Shown here: one piece after another, positions 1 to 9,242 of the stretch
Position numbering within the stretch: position 1 is the first letter of the stretch
Layout of the letters: each line of letters begins with the position of its first letter
NCBI GenBank assembly: GCA_017398125.1
Contig: JAFQHE010000043.1
Coordinates: 1-64,000, forward strand
DNA: 64,000 bases
Direction of reading: 5' to 3'
Source: Bacteroidales bacterium
Lineage (GTDB): Bacteria; Bacteroidota; Bacteroidia; Bacteroidales; UBA932
The notes under the pieces: generated by a model
Seen by the model: the letters and a program-made list of their open reading frames with translations, nothing else
What the model was told of the DNA's origin: nothing
Databases searched by the model: none
Position numbers and translations under genes: made by a program

Positions 1-332
1 AGATGCACTTCTTCAATAACCGCATCATCCAAAGTAATCGCAATATCCTTCAATATATCCAAGGCCTTTGCCGGAGGAACATTGAAGAACTCACGATTCT
101 GACGAATACGAAGATCGGTCAGACGGTCAATAGTCTTATGGATCAATTTCTCCACCTGTTCATACTTGACCGTCTTCATGGTGGCATAGATCTCAAACGG
201 GAGAGGTACAGCAGTATTATCCAATTCCTTTGAACGGATATCCACCGGACGAGAACTCTTGCCTATCTTGACCCAATCCTCCTTAAAACTCGGATTGGTC
301 AGAATGTAAACATACCCTGCTTCGTGTTTCAT
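1..332 (-). CDS. GIY-YIG (T5orf172-like) nuclease-domain protein, cut by window edge
   Basis: Only the N-terminal 110 residues lie in the window; the gene continues past base 1. The protein starts MKHEAGYVYILTNPSF and carries GYVYILTN followed by WVKIGKSS, the two hallmark strands of GIY-YIG endonuclease domains of the T5orf172 type, where GIY-YIG appears as VYI...KIGKS. An arginine (VDIRSKEL) follows at the expected distance. Such proteins are small standalone nucleases or DNA-binding proteins, often found in accessory regions. The ATG at 332 is preceded by a good Bacteroidota -7 element at 360-367. The gene lies next to, but is promoted separately from, the four-gene operon upstream. The family assignment is fairly secure; the biological role is unknown. 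Confidence 0.7.
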   Translation of the reverse strand, partial: MKHEAGYVYILTNPSFKEDWVKIGKSSRPVDIRSKELDNTAVPLPFEIYATMKTVKYEQVEKLIHKTIDRLTDLRIRQNREFFNVPPAKALDILKDIAITLDDAVIEEVH

Positions 333-359
333 GTTATGTGGTAATTTGCTTCTAACTTA

Positions 360-367
360 CAAATGTA
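360..367 (-). promoter_or_regulatory. Bacteroidota -7 promoter element for the GIY-YIG gene
   Basis: On the minus strand the sequence reads TACATTTG, an exact match to the TAnnTTTG -7 consensus. It lies about 28 bases before the ATG at 332. No convincing -33 TTTG is seen at the expected distance. Confidence 0.45.
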
Positions 368-418
368 CAAAAAATTATGTTTGACAGCATTTCAACATAA
401 GGGATGAAACAACATTAT

Positions 419-1333
419 CTATTTCCTATGAATTTTATCGGGTGAATTAGCAGGAACATTCACAACCGCATATTGTATATTATAGCCCTTCAACTCATTT
501 AAAACTTCTATCAACTTGAACATAGGCAAATCTCTATGTATCATCTTTAATTCTCTTATTTCATCCACAAAGTTCTCTGGAATTGTAGATGGATCAATCA
601 ACGTCCGAGTCCAAAATTGAGCCTTAGTCACATCATTTACCACTGATATATTATCCATAATAGCCTCTTGTATTGTAGGACTATTTAAAGACTCCAATCC
701 TGCTTCATAAGAAGGGTCTACTTCTACAGCATTCTGACGAATCATCTCCATATATAGGAAGTCAATCGGCTCAAAGGCGATGTGGGTATCATTAAATTTA
801 ACAACAGTATAGCCATCCCTCACTATCTGTATATGATAATGAGGGCAGTTCCCCACTTTGCTACCATAATGTCCTTCAAAATCTGTATTACCTAAAGAAA
901 AAGACCATTCTAAATTTTTATATCTTATTGTGGACTCATGCAATTTATTATCTAAAACATCTGCCCCTACATCATTAATATTTATGAACGGCTTATCCGA
1001 ATTAGCGACCCATCTCAAGTATGTCTGTACCCGAAAAAAACTTAACGGACGGGACAAGTATCTCATCAGAGTTTTTTTCTTAATAGATGAGGCTAAAAAC
1101 CAATGCATACATGGGCTCTTTTCATCTATATGCTCAATCTTTTCACCACATAAATAACACACGCCTTCCTGTAGTCCCTCACATAAGCAAACAAAATCAT
1201 GTTGATTCTGAATTGCCTCTTTCTCTTGCAGTTGCTCAACTACATCTTTAGGAATAGATCCCAATGTTTTCTTAAAATCTATATCACTATATCTTTTAGA
1301 CATATACTCTTCATCTATGTATGAATAGCTCAC
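419..1333 (-). CDS. Putative zinc-binding protein of unknown function, last gene of the defence-like operon
   Basis: I do not recognise this family. The 304-residue product has a CxxC pair (CYLCGEKIEH) about residue 58 and a second cluster (SPCMHWFLAS) about residue 73, which together could bind one zinc ion, with a local resemblance to HNH-type or treble-clef modules. A later GNCPHYHIQIVRDG segment adds another Cys and two His. No transmembrane segment or signal peptide is visible. The frame opens with GTG at 1333, only five bases after the res stop; the first ATG is at 1303 and is an equally possible start. Tight spacing makes co-expression with uvrD, mod and res very likely. It could be a nuclease, an adaptor or a specificity factor; the sequence alone does not decide. 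Confidence 0.6.
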   Translation of the reverse strand: MSYSYIDEEYMSKRYSDIDFKKTLGSIPKDVVEQLQEKEAIQNQHDFVCLCEGLQEGVCYLCGEKIEHIDEKSPCMHWFLASSIKKKTLMRYLSRPLSFFRVQTYLRWVANSDKPFININDVGADVLDNKLHESTIRYKNLEWSFSLGNTDFEGHYGSKVGNCPHYHIQIVRDGYTVVKFNDTHIAFEPIDFLYMEMIRQNAVEVDPSYEAGLESLNSPTIQEAIMDNISVVNDVTKAQFWTRTLIDPSTIPENFVDEIRELKMIHRDLPMFKLIEVLNELKGYNIQYAVVNVPANSPDKIHRK

Positions 1334-1338
1334 TAAAA

Positions 1339-4032
1339 CTATGTAAATAGTTCTCCTGTCATTTTTGTCGAATGAGCATGTTCAAAGTCGATTTTATTCT
1401 TCGCTTCTGTCCCTCGGATGATCATATACTCCATATTACTTGCATTAGCCATTTGGCTCGCATATGCTTTTTTAGCAAGTACTACTTCATCATCAATCAT
1501 ATTGTCTCCTTTGACCTCAATAATTACGTATGATCCATCTTGCTTCTGAACAAGGAAATCTGGATAATATGAACGAACGCCTCCAGAAATAGGATCAATA
1601 TAATTTATAAGAAATTCAGTCTGACCATGGGTCAACATTCCTGTAAACCATACTTTACTTAAACGCTGGTCCCTAAGCAAATTCCAGAACATCTCATACT
1701 CCGGAACAGAGTCAAAGCAATAATTATCCAGATTAAATGACTTTTCCTTCCAAGATGAGAATTGAGCATCCTCTCTGCATGCTCTGAGACCATCTTTATA
1801 CTTGACAGAATAATAACCCTCTGCAGGCTCTTTAACAAGCTGTACATCTATCTCGTCCGCCTTTTCAAATTCTTCTATATCATAAATCTCATGGAAGAGT
1901 TTAGGTATGATCTCATCATAGAGAAGTTCATTATACTCATTCACTGACTGAGTCAATTTAGCCAAGCCTTCTTCCGATTTACTTAAGATATCCCTAATAC
2001 GTAATGGAGATAAATTTAAGTACCTTGAGATTTCTGCCACAAGAGTTAAGGCTGAATATTCTCTTTTCTCCTTCAACCGTGTAATATCTTGTTCACGCCC
2101 AATCTTCTCAGAGCTGTCAAACATATCTCTATGTGAAACTTTGATTTTATATTTATCCAGATCAACCTCCCTTAACTTAAAGTCAACCTTTTCAGTTAAT
2201 TCTTTGTTCTTTAAATTAAATAATTCCTTAACCTTCTTTATCTTCACTGACACCTTTGGAGGGACAATACGGACTTGTGATATCTTTGACTTTGCTCCTG
2301 CGTCAGACATATCTTCAAGAGTCATATTAAAGTTATTCTGAAGTTCTGAATCCAGTACCTTTATGTTTTCCTCTGATAAGTAAAGTAACGCTGTATGTTG
2401 AATATCACCTATTTGTCTCAAGCATCTCATTGCTGCTTGAAGGACAAACACTGTTGACTTTGGTTCCCTATGCATTGCTACGCTAAAAAGAGATCTACAA
2501 TTCCATCCTTCTTTTCCTTTATTCACTAATAGAATGAATTGCTTATCTGATGTTGGAGTATCCAGTTTTTTAAACTCTCTCAGATCGTCATTACTTGTGA
2601 TTTTATCATCTCCAACATTAACAAGTATCTTTGAAATCGGAATACCCAACTCATCCAATACTTGCTCAACCGCTGGTCTCAGATCGTCCTGCAGTTCACT
2701 AATTGATGATGCAAAAAATGCCATTTTGGGCAACATGCCCTCAACTCTTCTCTGACCAATCTTGGTCCAAAAGTCTTGTATTGTCTTACGACAGAAAGCC
2801 TTTGTATTATCCTTAATATTGGTAAATGCCATAGGGTCAGACTTCTTTAAATAGCCGTTATCTATTGCATCTCTCAAACCATAAGAATAAACCACCTCTG
2901 GAAGCAAGCGGTTACCGACGTATGGTGTTCCGGTAAAATTATAACATGCGACAACTTGCGAACCTTCTTTTGCGAGATTTGCAGCAAGTTCATTGATTGT
3001 TACTCTTAGACTTGTAGCCTTTGTGGTAGTCATTAGATCTTCCGATAATTTACTACCAAAGACATGGTGAGCTTCGTCAACATATACACCTAATTGTCTT
3101 AGTCTTGTCAATTTTGAAAATCGCTGGTTCGTCATCAATGACACATCGTCATCAATATGATCGTCCCCATTATCCTCCGCCAATTTCTGCCATTTATTAC
3201 TAAGAGACTTGTAGTATTTACCCGAATCTGAGGTAAATAACTCCTGCATAGGAGTCTTAGCTTTTCTTTCTCTCTTAAGAATAATCTTTTGCGTATTCGA
3301 TATTATAATGTTATAATTAGAATTATCTATCGCATTTAAAGAATCACCATTTTCATCCAAAAAGTAGAACTTCAAATTAGTCTCCAACCAGCTTAAATAT
3401 TCCGGTGGTATAACCTTTGATTTATCAAAAGTCTGGATTTCTCTCAGAGATTGAAGTACTGTCTTATCTGGTGCAAACACAAGAGCATTGTGGCAATAAT
3501 GAACATTACGAGGATATTTATTAGCCAGCAAAAACTCGTAAAAGATTGTTGTCGCCATAAGCACAGTCTTTCCCAATCCCATCGTTAAAGCAAAAATGTA
3601 ATTTGGATAACTTTGCTCCATCGACTTAATTTGCTCAAACACCCTCTTGAATGTTCCCTTATCTGTTTCTTTTCCATCAGTTGAATCTGATTCTTCTTCA
3701 ATAACACCAAACAGGTCAGCAACGCCTGTGCGACGATTTACGCCCGCATAAAGTCTTCCCTCGAATCTTCCAGACCTATCATACCATTCTTGGAAGATTT
3801 CAAAAAGCTTTTTATTCTCACAAAATTCCTTTAAGAACACATAAACCTCAAGTGCTTCAAACTGAGGAAGTCTCAAAAAAGCTGAAGAGTTCTCCTTTGG
3901 ATTATTAAAATTCAAGAATTTTTTAGTTAGAGGAGTGAATGAAGAATATATCTTTTTCCTTTCCTGCTCTATAAAACTTTGCAAATAACTGTAAAACGGG
4001 AAATCTATTGTTAGATTCTTTTTCTTTGCCAT
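1339..4032 (-). CDS. Type III restriction enzyme Res-like DEAH helicase with PD-(D/E)XK nuclease
   Basis: This 897-residue protein resembles the Res subunit of type III restriction systems, which translocates or switches on DNA using ATP and cuts it. Walker A is GLGKT at residues 152-156. The DEAH box is at 319-322 (VYVDEAHHVFG), and superfamily 2 helicase motifs follow (FTGTPYVG; the QAAMRCLRQ motif VI region). The C-terminus carries YYPDFLV at about 822 and IIEVKGDN ending at 844, giving D825-x13-E839-x-K841, the PD-(D/E)XK nuclease core in the position typical of type III Res proteins. Only three bases separate the mod stop from this ATG, and five bases separate its stop from the next gene. 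Restriction in this family normally requires Mod for target recognition. Confidence 0.85.
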   Translation of the reverse strand: MAKKKNLTIDFPFYSYLQSFIEQERKKIYSSFTPLTKKFLNFNNPKENSSAFLRLPQFEALEVYVFLKEFCENKKLFEIFQEWYDRSGRFEGRLYAGVNRRTGVADLFGVIEEESDSTDGKETDKGTFKRVFEQIKSMEQSYPNYIFALTMGLGKTVLMATTIFYEFLLANKYPRNVHYCHNALVFAPDKTVLQSLREIQTFDKSKVIPPEYLSWLETNLKFYFLDENGDSLNAIDNSNYNIIISNTQKIILKRERKAKTPMQELFTSDSGKYYKSLSNKWQKLAEDNGDDHIDDDVSLMTNQRFSKLTRLRQLGVYVDEAHHVFGSKLSEDLMTTTKATSLRVTINELAANLAKEGSQVVACYNFTGTPYVGNRLLPEVVYSYGLRDAIDNGYLKKSDPMAFTNIKDNTKAFCRKTIQDFWTKIGQRRVEGMLPKMAFFASSISELQDDLRPAVEQVLDELGIPISKILVNVGDDKITSNDDLREFKKLDTPTSDKQFILLVNKGKEGWNCRSLFSVAMHREPKSTVFVLQAAMRCLRQIGDIQHTALLYLSEENIKVLDSELQNNFNMTLEDMSDAGAKSKISQVRIVPPKVSVKIKKVKELFNLKNKELTEKVDFKLREVDLDKYKIKVSHRDMFDSSEKIGREQDITRLKEKREYSALTLVAEISRYLNLSPLRIRDILSKSEEGLAKLTQSVNEYNELLYDEIIPKLFHEIYDIEEFEKADEIDVQLVKEPAEGYYSVKYKDGLRACREDAQFSSWKEKSFNLDNYCFDSVPEYEMFWNLLRDQRLSKVWFTGMLTHGQTEFLINYIDPISGGVRSYYPDFLVQKQDGSYVIIEVKGDNMIDDEVVLAKKAYASQMANASNMEYMIIRGTEAKNKIDFEHAHSTKMTGELFT

Positions 4033-4035
4033 AAC

Positions 4036-5787
4036 TTAGAATTTAATTACCTCTTCATATGATTCATTGAGGAGATCGGTAATCTTAACCTTTATATTGC
4101 CGTGATCCGCTGGTATTCTGTACACACCCTTTACAAGTTCCTTCTTTTCTGGAATATCAATTATAGATGGCGTAAATACTGCATCATCATAATTAAAGTC
4201 AATCTTTATAGAGTCCACAAGCACTTTCCAGTCCTCGACACATTCTTGCTGAAGTGATAGTTTTTGAAGTAAATTCATTGGATAAAAATCACGTACCACT
4301 ATCTTATCTCCGTCAACAACTATTTCTGCACTTGCATCTCTTTTGAATTCCAGCTCCGTTTTATCCCTTAATATATCCAAGACTTCAACATCAATATTGT
4401 ATCCCATCTTCTTCAATTGAAGAATCAACTCGCCTCTCAATTCCGCTTCATGCCCCATGCATACTAAAGTAATATGTTCAACAGGTTTATTAGGAGCTTC
4501 CTCTAATCTCTTATCAAACACTGCATAAGGAAAGTTATTAATAAGCTCATTTAAGTCTGCCTTGGTCGCAATCCTATTTACAGGCATTATCTTGACCATT
4601 CTTCCATCTTTTTCTCCATCATAAAGCGTACTATTAGGTAATGGCTGAAGTTCAAGGGCTTTGATCAACAGATCCTTTGCCTCAACTGGATTTCTGAATA
4701 TATCATAATTATTCACATTATAAACCTCAAAGCCTGCATACTTAGAAGTTTTTGTAGCAGAAAATAAATTAGACTTATCATCCTGTTCTTGCTGAATTCT
4801 CAAAAGCCTCTTTACAGTTGTATCTACAGCTCCAAGATTTATATCTGCACCGATAAATCTTCTTCCCATCTTCATCGCAACAGCCTGAGTTGTACCGCTT
4901 CCCATAAAACAGTCGAATATTAAGTCTCCTTCGTTTGAAGAACATTCTATTATTCTTTGCAATAAATTTTCATTTTTTTGAGTTGGATATCCTACCTTCT
5001 CAGAAGAGAATGACATAATCTGAATCGAATTCAAATTATCAAGATCACTACAATTCCACGTATCCTCTATTGGATATCCCTGTCCTTCTGGAATTCCACC
5101 GTCTCTTCTGCGATAGCCCTCCGGATATGGAATATACTTTTTATTGAAGGTATAATCACTCGATTTTGTATAATATAAAATCGTGTCATGGTTTCTGATC
5201 CACTGATTGGCTTTGGATTTATATCCAGATATCCAACCGATCCTCCAGATTATCTCTCTCTTAAAATTCTGAGCACCGAACACCTCATCCATCATAAGAC
5301 GAACGAGGCTATCCCTGTGTTCATCCATATGAACGTATATACTTCCTTTTTCAGAGAGTAATTCTCTTAATAGAATCAAACGCTCATACATAAATTGCAG
5401 ATATTCATCATTATTCCAAATATCCGTATACTGTTTTTCTTCAAAAGTTGTACTATCGTTTTTGGTCTTTTGTCCTCTAACATCTATTACCCTTTTGTAA
5501 TCTGCTTTTGAATCAAATGGAGGATCAATATAAATTAAATCTACTTGTCCTCTATACTTCTTTAGCAAGTGACTCATTACTTGAAGATTATCCCCCCAGA
5601 ATATTTTATTAATCCAACCGTCATGCTCCTCGCCATAAGTCTCTTTCAACTGTGCTGGATAATATTGTGTAGACTCGAAGGGTCTTTTACCTTTCCAACG
5701 AAGCATTGGATAGCCTTTAATAGGTTCAAATTTGAACTCATCTAATGACTCCATGTGCTGTTCTGCCTTTAAGTTTAATTCACTCAT
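4036..5787 (-). CDS. Type III-like Mod DNA adenine methyltransferase
   Basis: This is a 583-residue beta-class amino-methyltransferase. Catalytic motif IV is DLIYIDPPF at residues 83-91, with Phe in place of the more usual Tyr of DPPY. The SAM-binding motif I comes later (LIFDCFMGSGTTQAV, about 290-305), the order expected of beta-class N6-adenine enzymes. The roughly 200 residues between the motifs would hold the target recognition domain. About 250 residues follow motif I, longer than many minimal Mods. I chose the ATG at 5787 (MSELNLKAEQ) over an in-frame TTG at 5808 that would overlap the helicase stop. The gene sits between the UvrD-like helicase gene (17 bases) and res (3 bases), so one transcript is likely. 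It probably modifies host DNA and gives the Res partner its sequence specificity. Confidence 0.85.
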   Translation of the reverse strand: MSELNLKAEQHMESLDEFKFEPIKGYPMLRWKGKRPFESTQYYPAQLKETYGEEHDGWINKIFWGDNLQVMSHLLKKYRGQVDLIYIDPPFDSKADYKRVIDVRGQKTKNDSTTFEEKQYTDIWNNDEYLQFMYERLILLRELLSEKGSIYVHMDEHRDSLVRLMMDEVFGAQNFKREIIWRIGWISGYKSKANQWIRNHDTILYYTKSSDYTFNKKYIPYPEGYRRRDGGIPEGQGYPIEDTWNCSDLDNLNSIQIMSFSSEKVGYPTQKNENLLQRIIECSSNEGDLIFDCFMGSGTTQAVAMKMGRRFIGADINLGAVDTTVKRLLRIQQEQDDKSNLFSATKTSKYAGFEVYNVNNYDIFRNPVEAKDLLIKALELQPLPNSTLYDGEKDGRMVKIMPVNRIATKADLNELINNFPYAVFDKRLEEAPNKPVEHITLVCMGHEAELRGELILQLKKMGYNIDVEVLDILRDKTELEFKRDASAEIVVDGDKIVVRDFYPMNLLQKLSLQQECVEDWKVLVDSIKIDFNYDDAVFTPSIIDIPEKKELVKGVYRIPADHGNIKVKITDLLNESYEEVIKF

Positions 5788-5804
5788 ACTTATATATCTT
5801 TTTC

Positions 5805-8738
5805 TCAAATTCTATTATTACAATAAAACCTCATATCGCATTCAGAACAATGTTTTTCTGTTTTGCATATACCTTTCATTGAAAAGTCCTTGCTCTCAAT
5901 TTTCCTTACCACCTCATCAAACGATTCGATGGTCTGAACAATATTTTGTTCTTTATATGGGAATGTTATCCGAGGATTACCATCCTCTTCCTTAGGATAA
6001 TACAGATGCATCTTGGAAACTTTAACACCATACCGCTGTTCTATGATATAAGCATAGATTTCCAACTGTCTCCTATACTGATTTAAAACTCGCCTCTTAT
6101 TATCGTCACGTGTATTTACATCCGGTTTATCTCCTGACTTAAAATCGACAAGTTCAACTGTATCATTTTCTCCCTGCACCAAGTCAATTTTTCCCTTCAA
6201 AATATAGTCATCCTTAACAAGGGAAACATCAACCTCCGCTTCTTTAATAGTATCCCATCGATCTTCGTTCCTATCCCTATAGCGTAGTACCTGCTTTAGA
6301 ATCGCATTCTGCTGTTCTTCCCTTAAGAAAGATCTAAGTTGGCGTACCAACAACTGATAGTTAGAGTTAAACCAATTCGTTATATTTTCATCTGTGAGCG
6401 AATTTATCTCTCCTCTTAATACTGCCTTATGAATATCCTCGATAGTTTCATGAAGCAGGCTACCACCGAGAGAGCCTCCGGTACGTACCTCAGAAAACTC
6501 AAATTCTTTGTAAAACTTATATTGAAGTGGACAGGTTTCGTATAAAAGTATGTGGGAAGTAAACGAATATTCATGCTTAATATTAACCGGCTTCACCTCT
6601 GCAAGTTCTAACTTCTTCATATCAAACGCCATTGCATTTCTCCAAGAAGGTGTTTCTTCCCATATTTCCTTAAAATATGCAGATGGCAGCCTCCCTGCAC
6701 CATCATGTTCATGCCCCGTAAGCACAAGAAGATTCTGTGCCCTTGAGAATGCAGTGTAGTACAACCTTGAAAAGTCATAATATTTTGTCTCTTCAATCGG
6801 CTCATACATTGCCTTCTGGAAATATGATGTCTGTAATAACTCATCTATATCTCCATAGCTCTTCCTTGGAACAGCATTCAAGCTATTAACCATTGTGATT
6901 GGAAATTCCAATCCCTTGGACTGATGAATAGTCATAAATGACACACAGCCAGAAGGGATGTTCTCATCAAAGTTTTCGTACTCTCCAAGTCCTCCTTCGA
7001 TGATAAATAGGAGATAACTGTTGATAAAATCTGATAAAATCTTATCAACATTTTTGCATGTAAAGACTGTTACGTTATATAGATATTCGAATTTAGTCAA
7101 CAACCCAGTAAGAATTCCTATGTTATATGCTGGTCTTAAATCATTCTTATTGGCAGACAAGTCTGTGTCTAAGTATTTCCCAAATATCGGGAATTGCAAC
7201 ATTTGATATAGTAGTCCAGTGAATCCATAGTTACTATTTGATTGCAAGTTTAGATGATTTTTCTGCCTCGAAATAACCCATCTTATCAATTGTTTATTTC
7301 TTTCTGGATCCTCCTCTACCTTTGCAAAAAAATCGTCCTGTAACTGTTTGCAATAATTCTGCATAGTGTTGTTCCATTCTCCGATATTATCATCTAATTG
7401 TGGAAATAATGTGAATATGCATCCTAAGATCATTCTTACCTCCTCCCTCTCAAAGAAGAGTTCAGAACGAGGAGAGAAAACTCTGATTCCATTCTCCTCC
7501 AGATAGTTTGCAAGAGCTACAACCTTGTCTCCTTTTACAGAGCGTGCTAAATATGCAATCTGATTGAGGTCCTTTACAACTCCCTCTTTCTGGAGCGTCT
7601 TTATAAATGATAAGACTTCTCTAAAATAATCATTCTGCTTGCCTCTTGAAGTAACTTTAACAATAGCTGCTGTTTTTGGAAACGATCTATCACATGGCTG
7701 TATTGACTTATCGAATCGGAATGTTCTGCCCTCATGCTCCCACCTCTGGGCTCTCATCCATTTACTATAAAATTTGATGATATCCGGATGAGATCTATAG
7801 TTAGTCTGTAAGTATATTTTTTTACACTCTCCGGCAGCAAAGTTATTCTCAAACTCTAAAATATTCCTGATCGTAGCACCTCTAAAACGATAGAGACCTT
7901 GATCATCATCGCCAACCACACAAATATTATGATTCTTCGATGACATTATAAGCAAAATCTTCTCTTGTACAGTATTAGTATCTTGGTACTCATCAACCAT
8001 AAAATACTGCAACTTGTCTTGTAACTCATAAAGAACATTTGAATGCTTCTGAAGCAGGTTAAGGCATTCACTTTGGATAGAAGAGAAATCAATTGCATTT
8101 TCCTCTTCTAAAATACCTTGATATATTTCGTAACATTCAGCAAGAGCTTGTATAGAAAAATCATTTGACCTTTTTAATTCATCTACATCAAGAACTTCCT
8201 CACTTACGACATTTATATGTTTCACAATTGACTGAGCCATAGCCCAACGCCCCATCCTATGCTCGCCAATAAGTGAGGTCAGATGACGTACTGAATAGAA
8301 CTTACTGATATTCCTAAAGACAAAAAAAGCTTGATCGAACGGATCAAATAAACGATAGTTTCTCTTCAAACGGGTATACTCTCTATGCTCTTCAAGTATT
8401 CTAAGAAATATAGAGTGTAATGTTCCAATGTACATCTCGTTCAAATTAGCCTTAACATCTAATTTGAGAAGTCTATTGGATATTCTTGTAACAAGTTCTT
8501 TAGCTGCCTTTTCTGTAAAGGTCGCCACCATTATTTTTTCTGGCTCTATGCCATTACACACTAAATGAACAACCCTCTCGACAAGAGTCTTAGTCTTACC
8601 TGACCCAGGAGCAGCGATTATCGATAGAGCACCTTCTGTATATTCAAGTGCTAATTGCTGCTCTTGATTTAAGCCATTCGGCAGACTTCTTTGTTGGCTT
8701 TCGTTGGTGCAAAATTCTGTGTTACCTACCTTTATCAT
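5805..8738 (-). CDS. UvrD/PcrA-like helicase fused to a RecB/AddB-type iron-sulfur nuclease
   Basis: This is a superfamily 1 DNA helicase. Walker A is AAPGSGKTKT near residues 42-51, Walker B is YFMVDEYQDTN, the QTNYRSH motif IV region is present, and motif VI is YTAFSRAQNLLVL. The C-terminal about 250 residues form a PD-(D/E)XK domain: GGSLLHETIE (the catalytic His region), VELVDFKSGDK and QLEIYAYI. One cysteine precedes the domain (YETCPLQYKFY) and three lie at the very end (HCSECDMRFYC), the spacing that holds a 4Fe-4S cluster in AddB, Cas4 and Dna2 nucleases. The first ATG is at 8738. An in-frame TTG at 8792 would add 18 residues, but it falls inside a hairpin. First gene of a four-gene operon. 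Its partners make it a defence nuclease rather than a housekeeping RecBCD. Confidence 0.85.
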   Translation of the reverse strand: MIKVGNTEFCTNESQQRSLPNGLNQEQQLALEYTEGALSIIAAPGSGKTKTLVERVVHLVCNGIEPEKIMVATFTEKAAKELVTRISNRLLKLDVKANLNEMYIGTLHSIFLRILEEHREYTRLKRNYRLFDPFDQAFFVFRNISKFYSVRHLTSLIGEHRMGRWAMAQSIVKHINVVSEEVLDVDELKRSNDFSIQALAECYEIYQGILEEENAIDFSSIQSECLNLLQKHSNVLYELQDKLQYFMVDEYQDTNTVQEKILLIMSSKNHNICVVGDDDQGLYRFRGATIRNILEFENNFAAGECKKIYLQTNYRSHPDIIKFYSKWMRAQRWEHEGRTFRFDKSIQPCDRSFPKTAAIVKVTSRGKQNDYFREVLSFIKTLQKEGVVKDLNQIAYLARSVKGDKVVALANYLEENGIRVFSPRSELFFEREEVRMILGCIFTLFPQLDDNIGEWNNTMQNYCKQLQDDFFAKVEEDPERNKQLIRWVISRQKNHLNLQSNSNYGFTGLLYQMLQFPIFGKYLDTDLSANKNDLRPAYNIGILTGLLTKFEYLYNVTVFTCKNVDKILSDFINSYLLFIIEGGLGEYENFDENIPSGCVSFMTIHQSKGLEFPITMVNSLNAVPRKSYGDIDELLQTSYFQKAMYEPIEETKYYDFSRLYYTAFSRAQNLLVLTGHEHDGAGRLPSAYFKEIWEETPSWRNAMAFDMKKLELAEVKPVNIKHEYSFTSHILLYETCPLQYKFYKEFEFSEVRTGGSLGGSLLHETIEDIHKAVLRGEINSLTDENITNWFNSNYQLLVRQLRSFLREEQQNAILKQVLRYRDRNEDRWDTIKEAEVDVSLVKDDYILKGKIDLVQGENDTVELVDFKSGDKPDVNTRDDNKRRVLNQYRRQLEIYAYIIEQRYGVKVSKMHLYYPKEEDGNPRITFPYKEQNIVQTIESFDEVVRKIESKDFSMKGICKTEKHCSECDMRFYCNNRI

Positions 8739-8793
8739 GGAGTCATATCTTATTCTATACTGACTCCCTTCTACCTCAATAGATAGACGCAAA

Positions 8794-8871
8794 TGGCGTG
8801 GTATCTCTTGTGCAACCTCAGGCTCGCCAAAGCCTCAAATACGACAAGAAGACCCACGCCAAACGACGTGG
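8794..8871 (-). promoter_or_regulatory. Structured leader with nested and competing hairpins ahead of the defence operon
   Basis: Three nested perfect stems can be drawn: outer 8794-8801 with 8854-8861 (TGGCGTGG/CCACGCCA), middle 8806-8811 with 8844-8849 (TCTTGT/ACAAGA), and inner 8820-8824 with 8831-8835 (AGGCT/AGCCT). The segment CCACG at 8854-8858 can instead pair with CGTGG at 8867-8871, so two structures exclude each other. The element lies between a -7 promoter box at 9001-9008 and the helicase ATG at 8738, so it should be transcribed. It could be a translational or transcriptional switch, a processed small RNA, or a scar of a mobile element. Structure is seen in the sequence; function is inferred. 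Confidence 0.5.
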
Positions 8872-9000
8872 TCTCCTTTTACCCGTATTTGTTTCAAAAT
8901 TTGGCGATTTGAGGTTACGGTAAAAGAAAACTCAATATGTTTCTTAATATGTAATTACGCTGCTTATCTTTCCATCACTACATAGTCTCCTATGCATCGA

Positions 9001-9008
9001 CAAATATA
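9001..9008 (-). promoter_or_regulatory. Candidate -7 promoter element of the four-gene operon
   Basis: On the minus strand the sequence reads TATATTTG, an exact TAnnTTTG match. Transcription from here would give a leader of roughly 250 bases that includes the nested hairpins at 8794-8871. No clear -33 TTTG is seen. The 600 bases between 8800 and 9420 contain no intact gene. Confidence 0.4.
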
Positions 9009-9242
9009 AGCATTTTTCTTTAGTGGAATGCGGATTATTATGTTTAATTTTCAATCCACTAAATATTTACGAAAAGGAAAAATATACAAAGTAAAATCCC
9101 CAATGTGCAGCATTGCAGCACAAGTCGTCGTTAGATTTGTAAAATCAAACCAATATTCATTTTTATGATATAAAACAATCACTTGACCAAATGCCGTTTC
9201 ATGCAAACGGTACGGTCGCAGCACATCATTGATGCAGATGAG

